From NCBI GenBank assembly GCA_029289095.1, contig JARFUG010000020.1:1-41193 (forward strand): DNA of 41,193 nucleotides, read 5' to 3'. The notes below the pieces were generated by a model that ran no database searches, was not told the DNA's origin, and saw only the letters and a program-made list of their open reading frames with translations. Origin of the DNA: Desulfuromonadales bacterium (GTDB lineage Bacteria; Desulfobacterota; Desulfuromonadia; Desulfuromonadales; JACZKF01). This document shows, in pieces, positions 26,118 through 33,847 of the stretch; position 1 is the first letter of the stretch, and each line of letters starts with the position of its first letter. The position numbers were made by a program, and so were the translations under genes.

Positions 26118-28781
26118 ATGCTGCTTTTCATTCTAACCTTGATGGGGATCTTTCTGGGGGCTCTCTCATGGCCCCTGCCCCATCATGTCTCAGGCTGGCT
26201 GGTCGGTGGCATCGCCGGTTTTGCCCTGGGGCAGTTGATCCTCCTTCGAAGACGACTTGCCGCCCTTGAGAGACAGCTTGCCGAGCTTCAGGACGCCGCG
26301 CCTCTTCCCGCGGACGGCGCCCGCTCGACAACCGGGGAGGAAACTCCCCCTGCACAACAAGGCGCCCAGCCCAACCCGCTCGTCGATGACTTCATTTTCA
26401 GGCCGGAGACTCCGGCAGCGGCGTTGACCGCTCGCGACGCGGCGCGCTCAGGACTCTCATTCCTCCACTGGCAGCGGCTCCCCGAATGGGTGAGCGGCGG
26501 GAATCTGCTGGTGAAAATCGGCGTGGTGATTCTCTTTTTCGGGGTCGCCTTTCTTCTCAAGCTCGCCTCCGAGTACGGTCTGATGCCGATCGAGCTGCGC
26601 CTGGCGGCGGTGGCTCTCGGCGCAATCGGCCTGCTTTTTGCCGGCTGGCGCCTGCGGGAGCGACGCTTGCGCTATGCGCTGGCGCTCCAGGGGGGCGGGG
26701 TGGGGGTTCTCTACCTCACCATCTTCGCCGCGCTTCGGCTTTATGAACTGCTCCCCGTCACCCTCGCTTTTTCGCTGCTTGTGCTCATCTGCGCCCTTTC
26801 GGCCTATCTTGCCGTTGTTCAGGATTCGCCCTCCCTGGCCATCCTCGGCGTCTCCGGAGGTTTCCTGGCGCCGGTGCTGGCTTCCACGGGAAGCGGCAGC
26901 CATGTCGCCCTGTTCAGCTATTACGCCTTGCTGAACGGGGGAATCATCGGCATCGCCTTGTACCGTTCATGGCGCCTGCTGAACCTGATCGGATTTTTCT
27001 TCACCTTCGGCATCGGCATCCTGTGGGGGGCGCAATACTACCGACCGGCTCATTTCTCCACCGTCGAACCGTTTCTGCTTCTCTTTGTCGTCATGTTCGT
27101 GGCTGCGGCCGTTCTCTTCGCTCATCGCCAGCCGCCGCAGTTGCGCGGGTATGTTGACGGCGCCCTGGTTTTCGGCACGCCGATCATCGCATTCGCCCTG
27201 CAGGCGCAACTGGTGGGATCGTCGCCTCACGGGCTCGCCTGGAGCGCCCTCGGTTTCGGGCTTTTCTATCTCAGTTGCGCCTGGCTCGTTTTCGCCCGGC
27301 TCGGCCGGCCGGCGCGACTGCTGGCGGAGGCCTTTCTCGCTTTCGGCATCATTTTCGGCACTCTGGCCGTCCCCCTGGCCCTTGACGGTCGCTGGACTGC
27401 CGCCGCCTGGGCGGCCGAAGGAGCCGGGCTGGTGTGGATCGGCGTCAGGCAGAAGCGATTGCCGGCGCGGGCCTTCGGCATGCTGCTGCTGTTCGGCGCA
27501 GGCTTGATTTTTCTCAATGACTTTTCCGGGCCGACAGCCGTTATCCCGATTCTGAACGGGTTTTTTCTCGGTTCCTGCATCATCAGCGGCGCTGCCCTGC
27601 TCGCCTCCTTCTATCTGGATCGACACCGACAGGGCATTCAGGCATGGGAGCGGGCGGTGGCCGTGGCCCTGTTCGCCTGGGGGGTGCTCTGGTGGTTCGG
27701 GGCGGGGAGCCTGGAAGTGCAGCGACACGCCCCCCCCGCCTTTCTGCAGGGGGGGCTCCTGGTGTTTCTGGCCGCCTCGTCGGCTCTTTGCAGCTTCCTT
27801 GCGGGACGCCTCTGCTGGCCTTTGCTTCGCTGGCCCGCCTTGATCCTGCTTCCCTTGCTCATCATTGTTTTCGCCGCCGGACTCCCCCACCTGTCGCACC
27901 CCTTCGCCCAGGGAGGGATTTTCGGCTGGCCGCTGGCGTTGCTTCTGCTCTACCGCATTCTCTTGCGGCACGATGATTTTCGGGCCGATCTGCTGCAGCC
28001 CGCCCATGCCGCCGCCCTCTGGCTCATCACCGCCCTTCTGTCACTGGAAAGCGCTCGGCAAATCGACCGACTGGTCGATGGCGCCGGCGTCTGGCCGATG
28101 ATCGCCTGGGGGCTTTTGCCCGCTCTGGTGATACTGCTTCTTTCCAACTGGGGCATGCGGCTCGAATGGCCCATGCAGCGATATCGGCAAACCTATCTGA
28201 CTCTTGGTTTGGGGCCCGTCGCCCTGTTTGCCTGGCTGTGGGCGCTCCGTGCCAATGTGGTCAGCAGCGGCGAGCCGTGGCCATTGCCCTATCTCCCCCT
28301 GCTGAACCCGCTCGATATCGCCATCGGATTTGTCGGCCTGGCCCTGTGGAGCTGGCAGGCGCAGCTCCCCTTTCACAAACGCATCCCGGGGATTGAGCGC
28401 AGGAACGCTCTGACCGTCCTGGCCCTCAGTCTCTTTTTCTGGTTCAACGGCATGCTGGTTCGCACCGTCCATCATTGGGGGAAGATACCCTTCGATTTCA
28501 CCGCCATGTCGCGCTCGATCCTTCTGCAGACCTCCTTTTCCATCGCCTGGAGTCTCATCGCCCTGGGCGTCATGACCTTCGCCACCCAAAGGGGGATTCG
28601 CCATCTTTGGATTACCGGCGTCATTCTGCTGGCCGTTGTGGTGGGCAAACTCTTCCTGATCGATCTTTCCGGGACCGGCACCATCGAGCGGATCGTCTCC
28701 TTCGTCGGCGTCGGCCTGCTCATCCTTCTCATCGGCTGGTTCGCTCCGGCGCCACCGGCGAACAGGAGGAATTCTCCATGA
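26118..28781 (+). CDS. DUF2339 polytopic membrane protein
   Basis: An 887-residue, strongly hydrophobic protein with well over twenty predicted membrane helices. An N-terminal helix pair is followed by a linker (about 45-120) and then VSGGNLLVKIGVVILFFGVAFLLKLA, split in family fashion as GGNLLVKIG and FFGVAFLLK, the hallmark of DUF2339. Function unknown; in many proteobacteria it is encoded next to a DUF3999 gene, as here. ATG 26118 has GGGAGGG upstream. The stop overlaps the next start by four bases (ATGA at 28778-28781), so the two are translationally coupled. Confidence 0.88.
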   Translation: MLLFILTLMGIFLGALSWPLPHHVSGWLVGGIAGFALGQLILLRRRLAALERQLAELQDAAPLPADGARSTTGEETPPAQQGAQPNPLVDDFIFRPETPAAALTARDAARSGLSFLHWQRLPEWVSGGNLLVKIGVVILFFGVAFLLKLASEYGLMPIELRLAAVALGAIGLLFAGWRLRERRLRYALALQGGGVGVLYLTIFAALRLYELLPVTLAFSLLVLICALSAYLAVVQDSPSLAILGVSGGFLAPVLASTGSGSHVALFSYYALLNGGIIGIALYRSWRLLNLIGFFFTFGIGILWGAQYYRPAHFSTVEPFLLLFVVMFVAAAVLFAHRQPPQLRGYVDGALVFGTPIIAFALQAQLVGSSPHGLAWSALGFGLFYLSCAWLVFARLGRPARLLAEAFLAFGIIFGTLAVPLALDGRWTAAAWAAEGAGLVWIGVRQKRLPARAFGMLLLFGAGLIFLNDFSGPTAVIPILNGFFLGSCIISGAALLASFYLDRHRQGIQAWERAVAVALFAWGVLWWFGAGSLEVQRHAPPAFLQGGLLVFLAASSALCSFLAGRLCWPLLRWPALILLPLLIIVFAAGLPHLSHPFAQGGIFGWPLALLLLYRILLRHDDFRADLLQPAHAAALWLITALLSLESARQIDRLVDGAGVWPMIAWGLLPALVILLLSNWGMRLEWPMQRYRQTYLTLGLGPVALFAWLWALRANVVSSGEPWPLPYLPLLNPLDIAIGFVGLALWSWQAQLPFHKRIPGIERRNALTVLALSLFFWFNGMLVRTVHHWGKIPFDFTAMSRSILLQTSFSIAWSLIALGVMTFATQRGIRHLWITGVILLAVVVGKLFLIDLSGTGTIERIVSFVGVGLLILLIGWFAPAPPANRRNSP

Positions 28782-30136
28782 ACCGTTCGCTTCTTCTGAC
28801 GATGCTGGTGTTCGCCTATCTGACTGCGCCCGTTTCTGCAACTCCCAGGCCGGACGATTTCGCCTTCGGCAGGGAATTGATCCTCGCTGAAGGGGAGGCC
28901 ATTTACGAATTTGATCTGCCCGAGGAGGCGTATCGAACAATGGGTGCGCAAGGGGAGAGTCTCGCCGTCTTCAATGCCGACGGAGAGTTGGTGCCCTTCC
29001 GCGTCTTTCCACCGGTTGCCGAAGCCGAAGCGCTCCCGCCAAGGGAGATCCTCCCCTTTTTCCCCATTCCCGCTGCCGAACAGGGGGACGAATCCCTTTC
29101 GGTCGTGGTCCAGCGGGGGGACAACGGTGAGATCCTGTCCCTGCGGCAGAACCTGGCGGTTCAGGCGGCCGCTTCCATTTATCTGCTCGATCTGTCCACT
29201 CTTCGCCGGCCGGTCGCCATGCTGGAACTTGGCTGGGCGGACGAACCTGCCGGTGTTGTGGGGAAGGTCCGAGTGGAAGAAAGTGAGGATCTGAAGCAGT
29301 GGAGGGTGCTGGCAGAGGGTCTGCCCGTTGCGAAGCTGCAATTCGGAACCCACCACCTGGAGCGGCAGAGCGTCGAACTGCGAGGGCAGAGCCGGCCTTA
29401 TCTGCGCCTCACCTTTCAGGGAGTGCCTGCAACGTTTCGCCTCGAGGAAGTCCGCGCCGTCGCGCACCTGTCCCCGATCGATCCGGCCCGTCAGCGACTC
29501 GCGCTCACATGCCGAAAACTCGAACCCAATGAATTTGCGTTCTCCCTGCCGGGAGCTTTTCCGGTTGATCGCATTCGGGTCAAACCGCCGCAACCGAACA
29601 CGGTCGCACTCGTGACGTTTTACTCGCGGGCGGCACAAAGCGATCCCTGGTCCCGACGCGCCACCGCGCTGATCTACGATCTGAGCGTCGGAGGGACCTC
29701 ATTGACCCATCCGGAGGTGCGGATCGGTGCTCTGAATCATCGCTACTGGCTGATGCGGGTCGATGCCGAAGGGGGAGGGATGGGTGAAGGATTGCCGGAC
29801 GTGGAGATCGGATGGATTGCGCACCGCCTGCGCTTTGTGGCCCGCGGTGCGGCTCCTTTCATCCTGGCCTACGGCAGCGCTCGCCCTGAGCTGGCGCGTC
29901 TGCAAGCCGATGGTGCTCTGCTGAGACTGGGGAGCGCAGAAAAAGAGTTGCCGCTGGGTCGTGCCGATCTCGGCCCGGAGATCGTCCTCGGCGGAGCTCA
30001 GGCCATGATCGCGGGGGATTCGCCGCGGGACTGGAAAAGCGCATTCCTATGGTCGGCTCTGGTAACCGGCGTGTCCCTGTTGGGCTGGATGGCGCTCGCC
30101 CTTTACCGCCGTATGGGGCACGATCCCCCCGAATGA
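28778..30136 (+). CDS. DUF3999 protein, partner of DUF2339
   Basis: A 452-residue exported protein anchored at its C-terminus. A signal peptide covers about 1-21 (ending PVSA-TP), then a long beta-rich periplasmic region (VEESEDLKQWRVLAEG, YLRLTFQG, NHRYWLMRVD). A final helix, FLWSALVTGVSLLGWMALAL, is followed by a short basic tail. This architecture is that of DUF3999. The start overlaps the DUF2339 stop (ATGA) with AGGAGGA upstream. The two products probably act together in the cell envelope; their role is not known. Confidence 0.85.
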   Translation: MNRSLLLTMLVFAYLTAPVSATPRPDDFAFGRELILAEGEAIYEFDLPEEAYRTMGAQGESLAVFNADGELVPFRVFPPVAEAEALPPREILPFFPIPAAEQGDESLSVVVQRGDNGEILSLRQNLAVQAAASIYLLDLSTLRRPVAMLELGWADEPAGVVGKVRVEESEDLKQWRVLAEGLPVAKLQFGTHHLERQSVELRGQSRPYLRLTFQGVPATFRLEEVRAVAHLSPIDPARQRLALTCRKLEPNEFAFSLPGAFPVDRIRVKPPQPNTVALVTFYSRAAQSDPWSRRATALIYDLSVGGTSLTHPEVRIGALNHRYWLMRVDAEGGGMGEGLPDVEIGWIAHRLRFVARGAAPFILAYGSARPELARLQADGALLRLGSAEKELPLGRADLGPEIVLGGAQAMIAGDSPRDWKSAFLWSALVTGVSLLGWMALALYRRMGHDPPE

Positions 30137-30200
30137 TGGATGATCGGAGCACTGCAGCGCAGCAGATGTGGGTTCTGATAGACTTGAGACGGACCTTCGC

Positions 30201-30214
30201 GAACCTGCAGGTTC
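30201..30214. promoter_or_regulatory. Perfect palindrome upstream of the CDGSH gene
   Basis: GAACCTGCAGGTTC is a perfect 14-bp palindrome; outer CTTC (30195-30198) and GAAG also match. It lies about 70 bp upstream of the CDGSH start. It could be a regulator site or an mRNA hairpin; no known operator was recognised. Confidence 0.35.
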
Positions 30215-30285
30215 TGTGAAGCGTCCGCAGAAAGATCTGTCTGATGAGCGCAGATGTGGAACCGTACTTTTCAGGAGAGATCACG

Positions 30286-30537
30286 ATGACAAGGAAATAT
30301 GCAGACGCGGGGATGCCGATCGAGATCACCCTCGATCCGGGAACCTATTACCGATGCACCTGCGGAAAGTCGCAGAATCTTCCATTCTGTGACGAGTCGC
30401 ACAGCGGCTTTGAAACATCCCCGATCGCCTTCACCATCGAGAAGCGCCAGAAGGTCTACATCTGTGGGTGCGGACTCACGGGAGATCCGCCGTTTTGCGA
30501 CGGAAGCTGCGGCATCTCCCTGGCCGGGAGGGGGTAG
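30286..30537 (+). CDS. Tandem CDGSH iron-sulfur protein, second site all-Cys
   Basis: An 83-residue protein with two CDGSH-type motifs. The first is C24-x-C26...C35-D-x2-H39 (CTCGKSQNLPFCDESH). The second is C60-x-C62...C71-D-x2-C75 (CGCGLTGDPPFCDGSC), where the invariant cluster-binding His is Cys. CDGSH sites bind a redox-active, acid-labile 2Fe-2S cluster with three Cys and one His; an all-Cys site would be expected to lower the potential and remove the proton coupling. ATG 30286 has AGGAGA 7 bp upstream, which the longer frame lacks. It stands between DUF3999 and the zinc-ribbon gene. Confidence 0.85.
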   Translation: MTRKYADAGMPIEITLDPGTYYRCTCGKSQNLPFCDESHSGFETSPIAFTIEKRQKVYICGCGLTGDPPFCDGSCGISLAGRG

Positions 30538-30632
30538 AACGCGCGGGAGGCTCTGTTGAGGAGGTGGAGTTGGTTTTCTTCTTTAGCGGCAATGGGCTAT
30601 ACTGGTGCGCCAACACTAACGGAGGAATGAAT

Positions 30633-30899
30633 ATGGCCCTGATCAACTGCCCCGAATGCGAGGCTCGTATTTCCGACAAGGCCGCGGCGTGCCCGCACTG
30701 CGGCTATCCGATGGCTGCCGAGCGCAGAAGTGAATCGGTGCGGCAGGAAATTGTCGAGCCGCTGGCGCAATTCGCCGAAAACGTCTCGCGCACTGTGCGC
30801 GACGTGATGGAGCCGATCGTCAAGGAAGCGCGGCGGCAGTGGTGCGCGCCCGAATCGGAGAAGAAAAAGCCGGAAGAACCAGTGAAGGAGAAGGAATGA
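30633..30899 (+). CDS. Small zinc-ribbon protein
   Basis: An 88-residue protein. An N-terminal zinc ribbon, CPECEARISDKAAACPHCG (residues 5-23), is followed by a Glu/Arg-rich helix and a charged tail with KKKPEEPVKEKE. Ribbons of this kind often head small regulatory or scaffold proteins; function unknown. GGAGG lies 7 bp before ATG 30633; an ATG two codons upstream overlaps the ribosome site. The stop overlaps the next start (ATGA, 30896-30899), so the pair is translationally coupled. Confidence 0.75.
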   Translation: MALINCPECEARISDKAAACPHCGYPMAAERRSESVRQEIVEPLAQFAENVSRTVRDVMEPIVKEARRQWCAPESEKKKPEEPVKEKE

Positions 30900-31192
30900 C
30901 CCAGCCGTCAGAAAAGAAAGCAGGCACGACATTGTCCGAAGGTTGGGCGGAGAGGCTGAGGCGTTTGAAAAATGCCGCTCTGTTCTCGGCTGTGCTCGGC
31001 TTTATCCTGCAGATCGTCGGCACTCTCATCGGCCATGCCCAACTGGCGCAGATCGGTATGGGGATGTTCATGTTCGGCGTGCCGGTCGCTTTGATCGGCA
31101 TTTACTTCACCCGGGGCGCGAAGAAGACTCCCCCCGCGCCAGTCGTTCAGAAAGGGCCGGCCAGACGGCCGCCGCGCCGCAAAAAGAAATGA
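30896..31192 (+). CDS. Small two-helix membrane protein coupled to the zinc-ribbon gene
   Basis: A 98-residue protein. A polar N-terminus (1-30) is followed by two hydrophobic helices (about 32-48, ALFSAVLGFILQIVGTLI, and 54-72, GMGMFMFGVPVALIGIYF). A Pro/Lys/Arg-rich tail ends in RRPPRRKKK and is probably cytosolic. No family recognised. It overlaps the zinc-ribbon gene by four bases, with GAAGGAG upstream. The two proteins may form a membrane-bound pair, which is only an inference from coupling. Confidence 0.7.
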   Translation: MTQPSEKKAGTTLSEGWAERLRRLKNAALFSAVLGFILQIVGTLIGHAQLAQIGMGMFMFGVPVALIGIYFTRGAKKTPPAPVVQKGPARRPPRRKKK

Positions 31193-31536
31193 CTTGAACA
31201 GCCTTCCGCGCCCCTGCGCAGACCCATCGTAATTGGACCTTTCACTCCCGATAAAAAAGCAGAATGAGCGCAATCAGCGCCATGGAGGCCGGCCAGAGGG
31301 CTGCGGGAATCCGGTTAGCCGGAGGTGAAAGGGGGTGGTGAGTCGGAATGGCACACTCTGCCCAACGGGAGAGCGGGTCATCTGGGTTGAGAATACACAC
31401 CTGAAAGGTGTCGGAGAAAGGAGATAAAGCCTTTATTCAGGTAGTTCAGTGTGTTTATGCGGCTGGCATTCTATTTGCTTCACCAACGTGTGCAATCTGG
31501 CGAGGTCAGATCGATACATCTCGGGAGCAAACAGGA
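31193..31536. other. 344-bp intergenic region before the NuoC-like gene
   Basis: No gene is supported. It contains an inverted repeat ACACCT-GAA-AGGTGT (31397-31411) and a sigma-54-type promoter at 31464-31479. The repeat lies about 55 bp upstream of the promoter, closer than a typical enhancer, so its role is open. Confidence 0.5.
31464..31479 (+). promoter_or_regulatory. Sigma-54-type promoter of the NuoC-like gene
   Basis: TGGCA-TTCTAT-TTGCT matches the RpoN consensus TGGCAC-N5-TTGCW at nearly all conserved positions, with the obligatory GG (31465-31466) and GC (31477-31478) exactly 10 bp apart. The start would be near 31490, about 47 bp before the start codon at 31537. It would need an enhancer-binding activator. 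Confidence 0.6.
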
Positions 31537-31986
31537 ATGATTTCTCCAGTCATGGTTTACGAAAGAATAATCCGGGACCTGAGCGGGTTGTATGAACGGT
31601 CCCACAACGGTTTCTGCATTCTGGTGCTGGTGCTTCGCGCAGATACGGTTCTGGCTGCGGTGCGCCGGTTGAAGGACGACTACGGCTTCGACCAACTGCT
31701 GGAGGTCACGGCTGATGATTGTCCTGAACGTCGGCCCCGTTTCGAGGTGGGATACCACCTCTACAGCTCACGACACCATAAACGGATCCGCCTGAAAATG
31801 CCGGTCCCGCTGGGGGAAACCAGGGTGCCGACGCTCACCTCCGTTCACTCGTTGGCTCCTTACCTTGAAAAGGAAGTCACGACGAAACATGGCATCGAGT
31901 TCGGGAGACCGGCGCCGGAGCCGCGCATGACGGGTCGGCCGGCATCCCTGATGCGGGCAAGAGGAAACGGGGAGCTGGCAATGTGA
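31537..31986 (+). CDS. Orphan NuoC-like protein (NADH dehydrogenase 30-kDa subunit family), altered C-terminus
   Basis: A 149-residue protein whose middle matches NuoC: FDQLLEVTADDCPERRPRFE is followed by VGYHLYSSRHHKRIRLKM (residues about 51-88), as in the 30-kDa subunit of complex I. The next part, VPTLTSVHSLAPYLEKEV...GIEF, aligns with the usual VPSVTxxWPxAxWxEREVYDxFGI, but the W, ERE and YD residues that contact neighbouring subunits are lost and the tail is unrelated. No other nuo gene is adjacent. The start is set at 31537 (GGGAG 9 bp upstream). It may be a repurposed NuoC or a decaying copy; the intact frame and promoter favour use. Confidence 0.65.
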   Translation: MISPVMVYERIIRDLSGLYERSHNGFCILVLVLRADTVLAAVRRLKDDYGFDQLLEVTADDCPERRPRFEVGYHLYSSRHHKRIRLKMPVPLGETRVPTLTSVHSLAPYLEKEVTTKHGIEFGRPAPEPRMTGRPASLMRARGNGELAM

Positions 31987-32023
31987 AATGTCGCCCGAAG
32001 GACCAGATCAAGTTTTCCGCATG

Positions 32024-32051
32024 TTGAAGGCCGCCTGAGGGCGGCCTTCGA
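32024..32051 (+). terminator. Terminator-type hairpin after the NuoC-like gene
   Basis: GAAGGCCGCC (32026-32035) pairs perfectly with GGCGGCCTTC (32040-32049) around a TGAG loop, with two more pairs outside. The T-run is weak. It lies 40 bp after the NuoC-like stop and 90 bp before the convergent diguanylate cyclase end. Confidence 0.5.
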
Positions 32052-32100
32052 CTTCCCCATTGAACGAAAAACTCCTGACCCGCTTCCGCTCAACTTCGAC

Positions 32101-32112
32101 ATTCTCGAGAAT
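32101..32112. repeat. 12-bp perfect palindrome between convergent genes
   Basis: ATTCTCGAGAAT reads the same on both strands. It lies between the hairpin after the NuoC-like gene and the 3' end of the diguanylate cyclase gene. No function can be assigned. Confidence 0.3.
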
Positions 32113-32140
32113 CATCGTTTTTCGCCTTCAATACAGATGG

Positions 32141-33076
32141 TCAAATTGGTCCGACCCCGTACACGGCATCGACGGGGGGCGGTTCCCTTTCAACCGTAAC
32201 ACGGTTGCGACCCATCCGTTTGCTTTCGTACATGAGGGTGTCGGCTCTACGGATCAGGGAGTTCACCGTATCCCGATCGCGAGCCAGAGCGGCGCCGATG
32301 GAGACGGTCACTCTCAGTGGAGCGTCCGCCTGGACGGTCGAGTTCTCGATCAGTGTCCTGCATCGTTCGGCGAACCCCTGGAGTTGCGAAAGGCTGACAT
32401 TTTTGATGATCCCGACGAACTCTTCTCCCCCCCATCGACCAAACGTATCGAAGGGACGCGCGGAAGCACGCAGCGTTCCAGCAATGGTCTTCAACGTCAT
32501 ATCGCCGACCTGATGGCCGTAGAGATCGTTCACATCCTTGAAATTGTCGATATCCAGAAAAATGATGCCGAAAGAGAGACCGTAGCGCTGTTTTTCCTGA
32601 AGACTCGCTTCGATCTCGGATTCGAGATGGGTCCGGTTGGAGATTCCGGTCAAGGAATCGAGCAGAGCCAGGGCTTCCAACTCGCGAAGACGCTGGGAGA
32701 GATCGTATAAAGTGCTGTTGTCCGTGAAGAACTCAACGGCAGCGACGATCTTCCCGTTCTCGTCGCGGATGGGGGCGATCCTGATCGAGACAGGGACCCG
32801 GTGTCCGTTTTTGTGGTGCAGAAAGACGAGCCCCTCTTTCATGTTCCCGTCTTCTAGGGCGGCGGCAATGGGGCAGAGGTGTGTGCATAGTTCGGCGCCG
32901 CGCTCATCGACGTGCATCAGCAAGTTGTCCGAACACCGTGAGCCGACGACTTCTTGCGCAGAAAAACCGGTGATCTGTTCGGCCGACCGGTTCCAGAACT
33001 GGATGCGGCGATCCTTGTCGACGATGTAGGCGCCTTCGAAAAGAGCCTCCAGAATGAACTCGTAATGTTTTCGCAT
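32141..33076 (-). CDS. PAS-GGDEF diguanylate cyclase
   Basis: A 311-residue cytosolic protein. A PAS domain (about 5-125: YEFILEALFEGAYIVDKD, FFTDNS) is joined by a short coiled-coil linker to a GGDEF domain (about 135-295: LDSLTGISNR, DIDNFKDVND, GRWGGEEF). The GGEEF signature is intact, and RPFD five residues before it forms the inhibitory I-site RxxD, so it should make c-di-GMP with product feedback. The start at 33076 is chosen because AGGAGG lies 8 bp upstream; the longer frame has no such site. A -10-like TATACT lies upstream near 33129. A broken copy of a related GGDEF end is found at 33765-33833. Confidence 0.88.
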   Translation of the reverse strand: MRKHYEFILEALFEGAYIVDKDRRIQFWNRSAEQITGFSAQEVVGSRCSDNLLMHVDERGAELCTHLCPIAAALEDGNMKEGLVFLHHKNGHRVPVSIRIAPIRDENGKIVAAVEFFTDNSTLYDLSQRLRELEALALLDSLTGISNRTHLESEIEASLQEKQRYGLSFGIIFLDIDNFKDVNDLYGHQVGDMTLKTIAGTLRASARPFDTFGRWGGEEFVGIIKNVSLSQLQGFAERCRTLIENSTVQADAPLRVTVSIGAALARDRDTVNSLIRRADTLMYESKRMGRNRVTVEREPPPVDAVYGVGPI

Positions 33077-33245
33077 GCCCCAACCCTCCTCACGAACAAT
33101 GCCCGAAGCCACAAGGCTCATGGATTAAGTATAATGCAAAATTGAGTGCAGGGATCGGGATGGTAATCAAATTTCGGGGTGAAGGCAGAAGGTTCAACCT
33201 GATATCCTCTCAACTTACTCGGAACGCCCGTGCGAAATTAAAAAA

Positions 33246-33260
33246 TTCAAGAACGTCCCC
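33246..33260. repeat. REP-like motif, copy 1
   Basis: TTCAAGAACGTCCCC is repeated exactly and in the same orientation at 33848-33862. GGGGACGTTCTTGAA-type sequences are familiar as ends of REP elements tied to Y1 (RAYT) transposases; no transposase lies in the window. Confidence 0.5.
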
Positions 33261-33281
33261 AGTCGCCGTGCAGTCGCCGTG
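33260..33281. repeat. Tandem 11-bp duplication
   Basis: CAGTCGCCGTG occurs twice in direct tandem directly after REP-like copy 1. It may be a slippage or insertion scar. Confidence 0.5.
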
Positions 33282-33306
33282 GAGGAGGCTGAACGGCCCC
33301 CCCTTC

Positions 33307-33663
33307 CTAGGCCTGTGACGCTTTGAATTCCTCGGCGGTGAGACAAAGGACGCGAGTTCCTCTGCCGTCGGGGTTGATCTGCACTTCGGTGATCGCCATC
33401 ATCGTGTCGGAGAGCCACGCCTTGGTGAAACGTTCCATAGAAACGGCATGGGATTCATACGGTGGGCCAATGGGGCGAGCCTTCCTGAGGAATTCATCAG
33501 CCTTCTCCTTGCTGGACCAGACCGGAAGCGAATATCCGGTTTTGTCGAGCTCCAGGGCGTAGATGTTCTTGTAGACACTTCTCGCCACCCATAGCTCTCC
33601 AGTGCTCTGGACATCATCGAAAAATCTCTTCACTCCGATATATTCAACATTCTCGAGATCCAT
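33307..33663 (-). CDS. DUF2750-like protein
   Basis: A 118-residue soluble protein. It contains GELWVARS...YALELD...SLPVWSSKEKADEFL and, later, MERFTKAWLSDTMMAITEVQINPDGRG. This follows the DUF2750 pattern (a 'V-W' strand, then a 'P-W/F-W-x-xxEyA' block and a final 'L-x-x-W-L' helix and strand). Function unknown. AAGGAG lies 9 bp before ATG 33663, and a perfect -10 box (TATAAT, 33708-33703 on the minus strand) lies about 40 bp upstream, though without a clear -35. It is flanked by two copies of the same REP-like motif. Confidence 0.65.
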   Translation of the reverse strand: MDLENVEYIGVKRFFDDVQSTGELWVARSVYKNIYALELDKTGYSLPVWSSKEKADEFLRKARPIGPPYESHAVSMERFTKAWLSDTMMAITEVQINPDGRGTRVLCLTAEEFKASQA

Positions 33664-33702
33664 GTTTCACGACTCCTTCGAGGGTCATAATGCTTTTCTT
33701 CA

Positions 33703-33708
33703 ATTATA
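33703..33708 (-). promoter_or_regulatory. Possible -10 element of the DUF2750-like gene
   Basis: A perfect TATAAT on the minus strand, 40 bp upstream of the start codon at 33663. No good -35 is seen at 17 bp. Confidence 0.3.
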
Positions 33709-33764
33709 CCTCTCTACGCCAATCAGACTCCCGCGGAGGCGCTGAAAGGTGACGTTTCCTGTGG

Positions 33765-33833
33765 CGCCGCAGAAACCGAAACGCGATTGCGACCAAGTCG
33801 TTAATTTTCGAGCATGAGTGCGTCGGCTCTCCT
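33765..33833 (-). pseudogene. Remnant of a GGDEF (diguanylate cyclase) C-terminus
   Basis: On the minus strand, 33833-33765 reads RRADALMLEN-stop-RLGRNRVSVS. It aligns with RRADTLMYESKRMGRNRVTVE at the end of the GGDEF domain of the diguanylate cyclase at 32141-33076. A TAA at 33803-33801 interrupts it and nothing upstream continues the domain: the sequence runs into REP-like copy 2. This is a dead fragment of a second cyclase gene. Confidence 0.6.
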
Positions 33834-33847
33834 TGTAATGTATAGAT

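Noticed and set aside
26967-28007. 346-codon minus-strand ORF inside DUF2339
   Set aside because: Gln/Glu/Lys-rich mirror of a hydrophobic coding sequence.
31348-31362. Second sigma-54-like site (TGGCACACTCTGCC)
   Set aside because: GG and GC are 8, not 10, bp apart, which RpoN does not tolerate.
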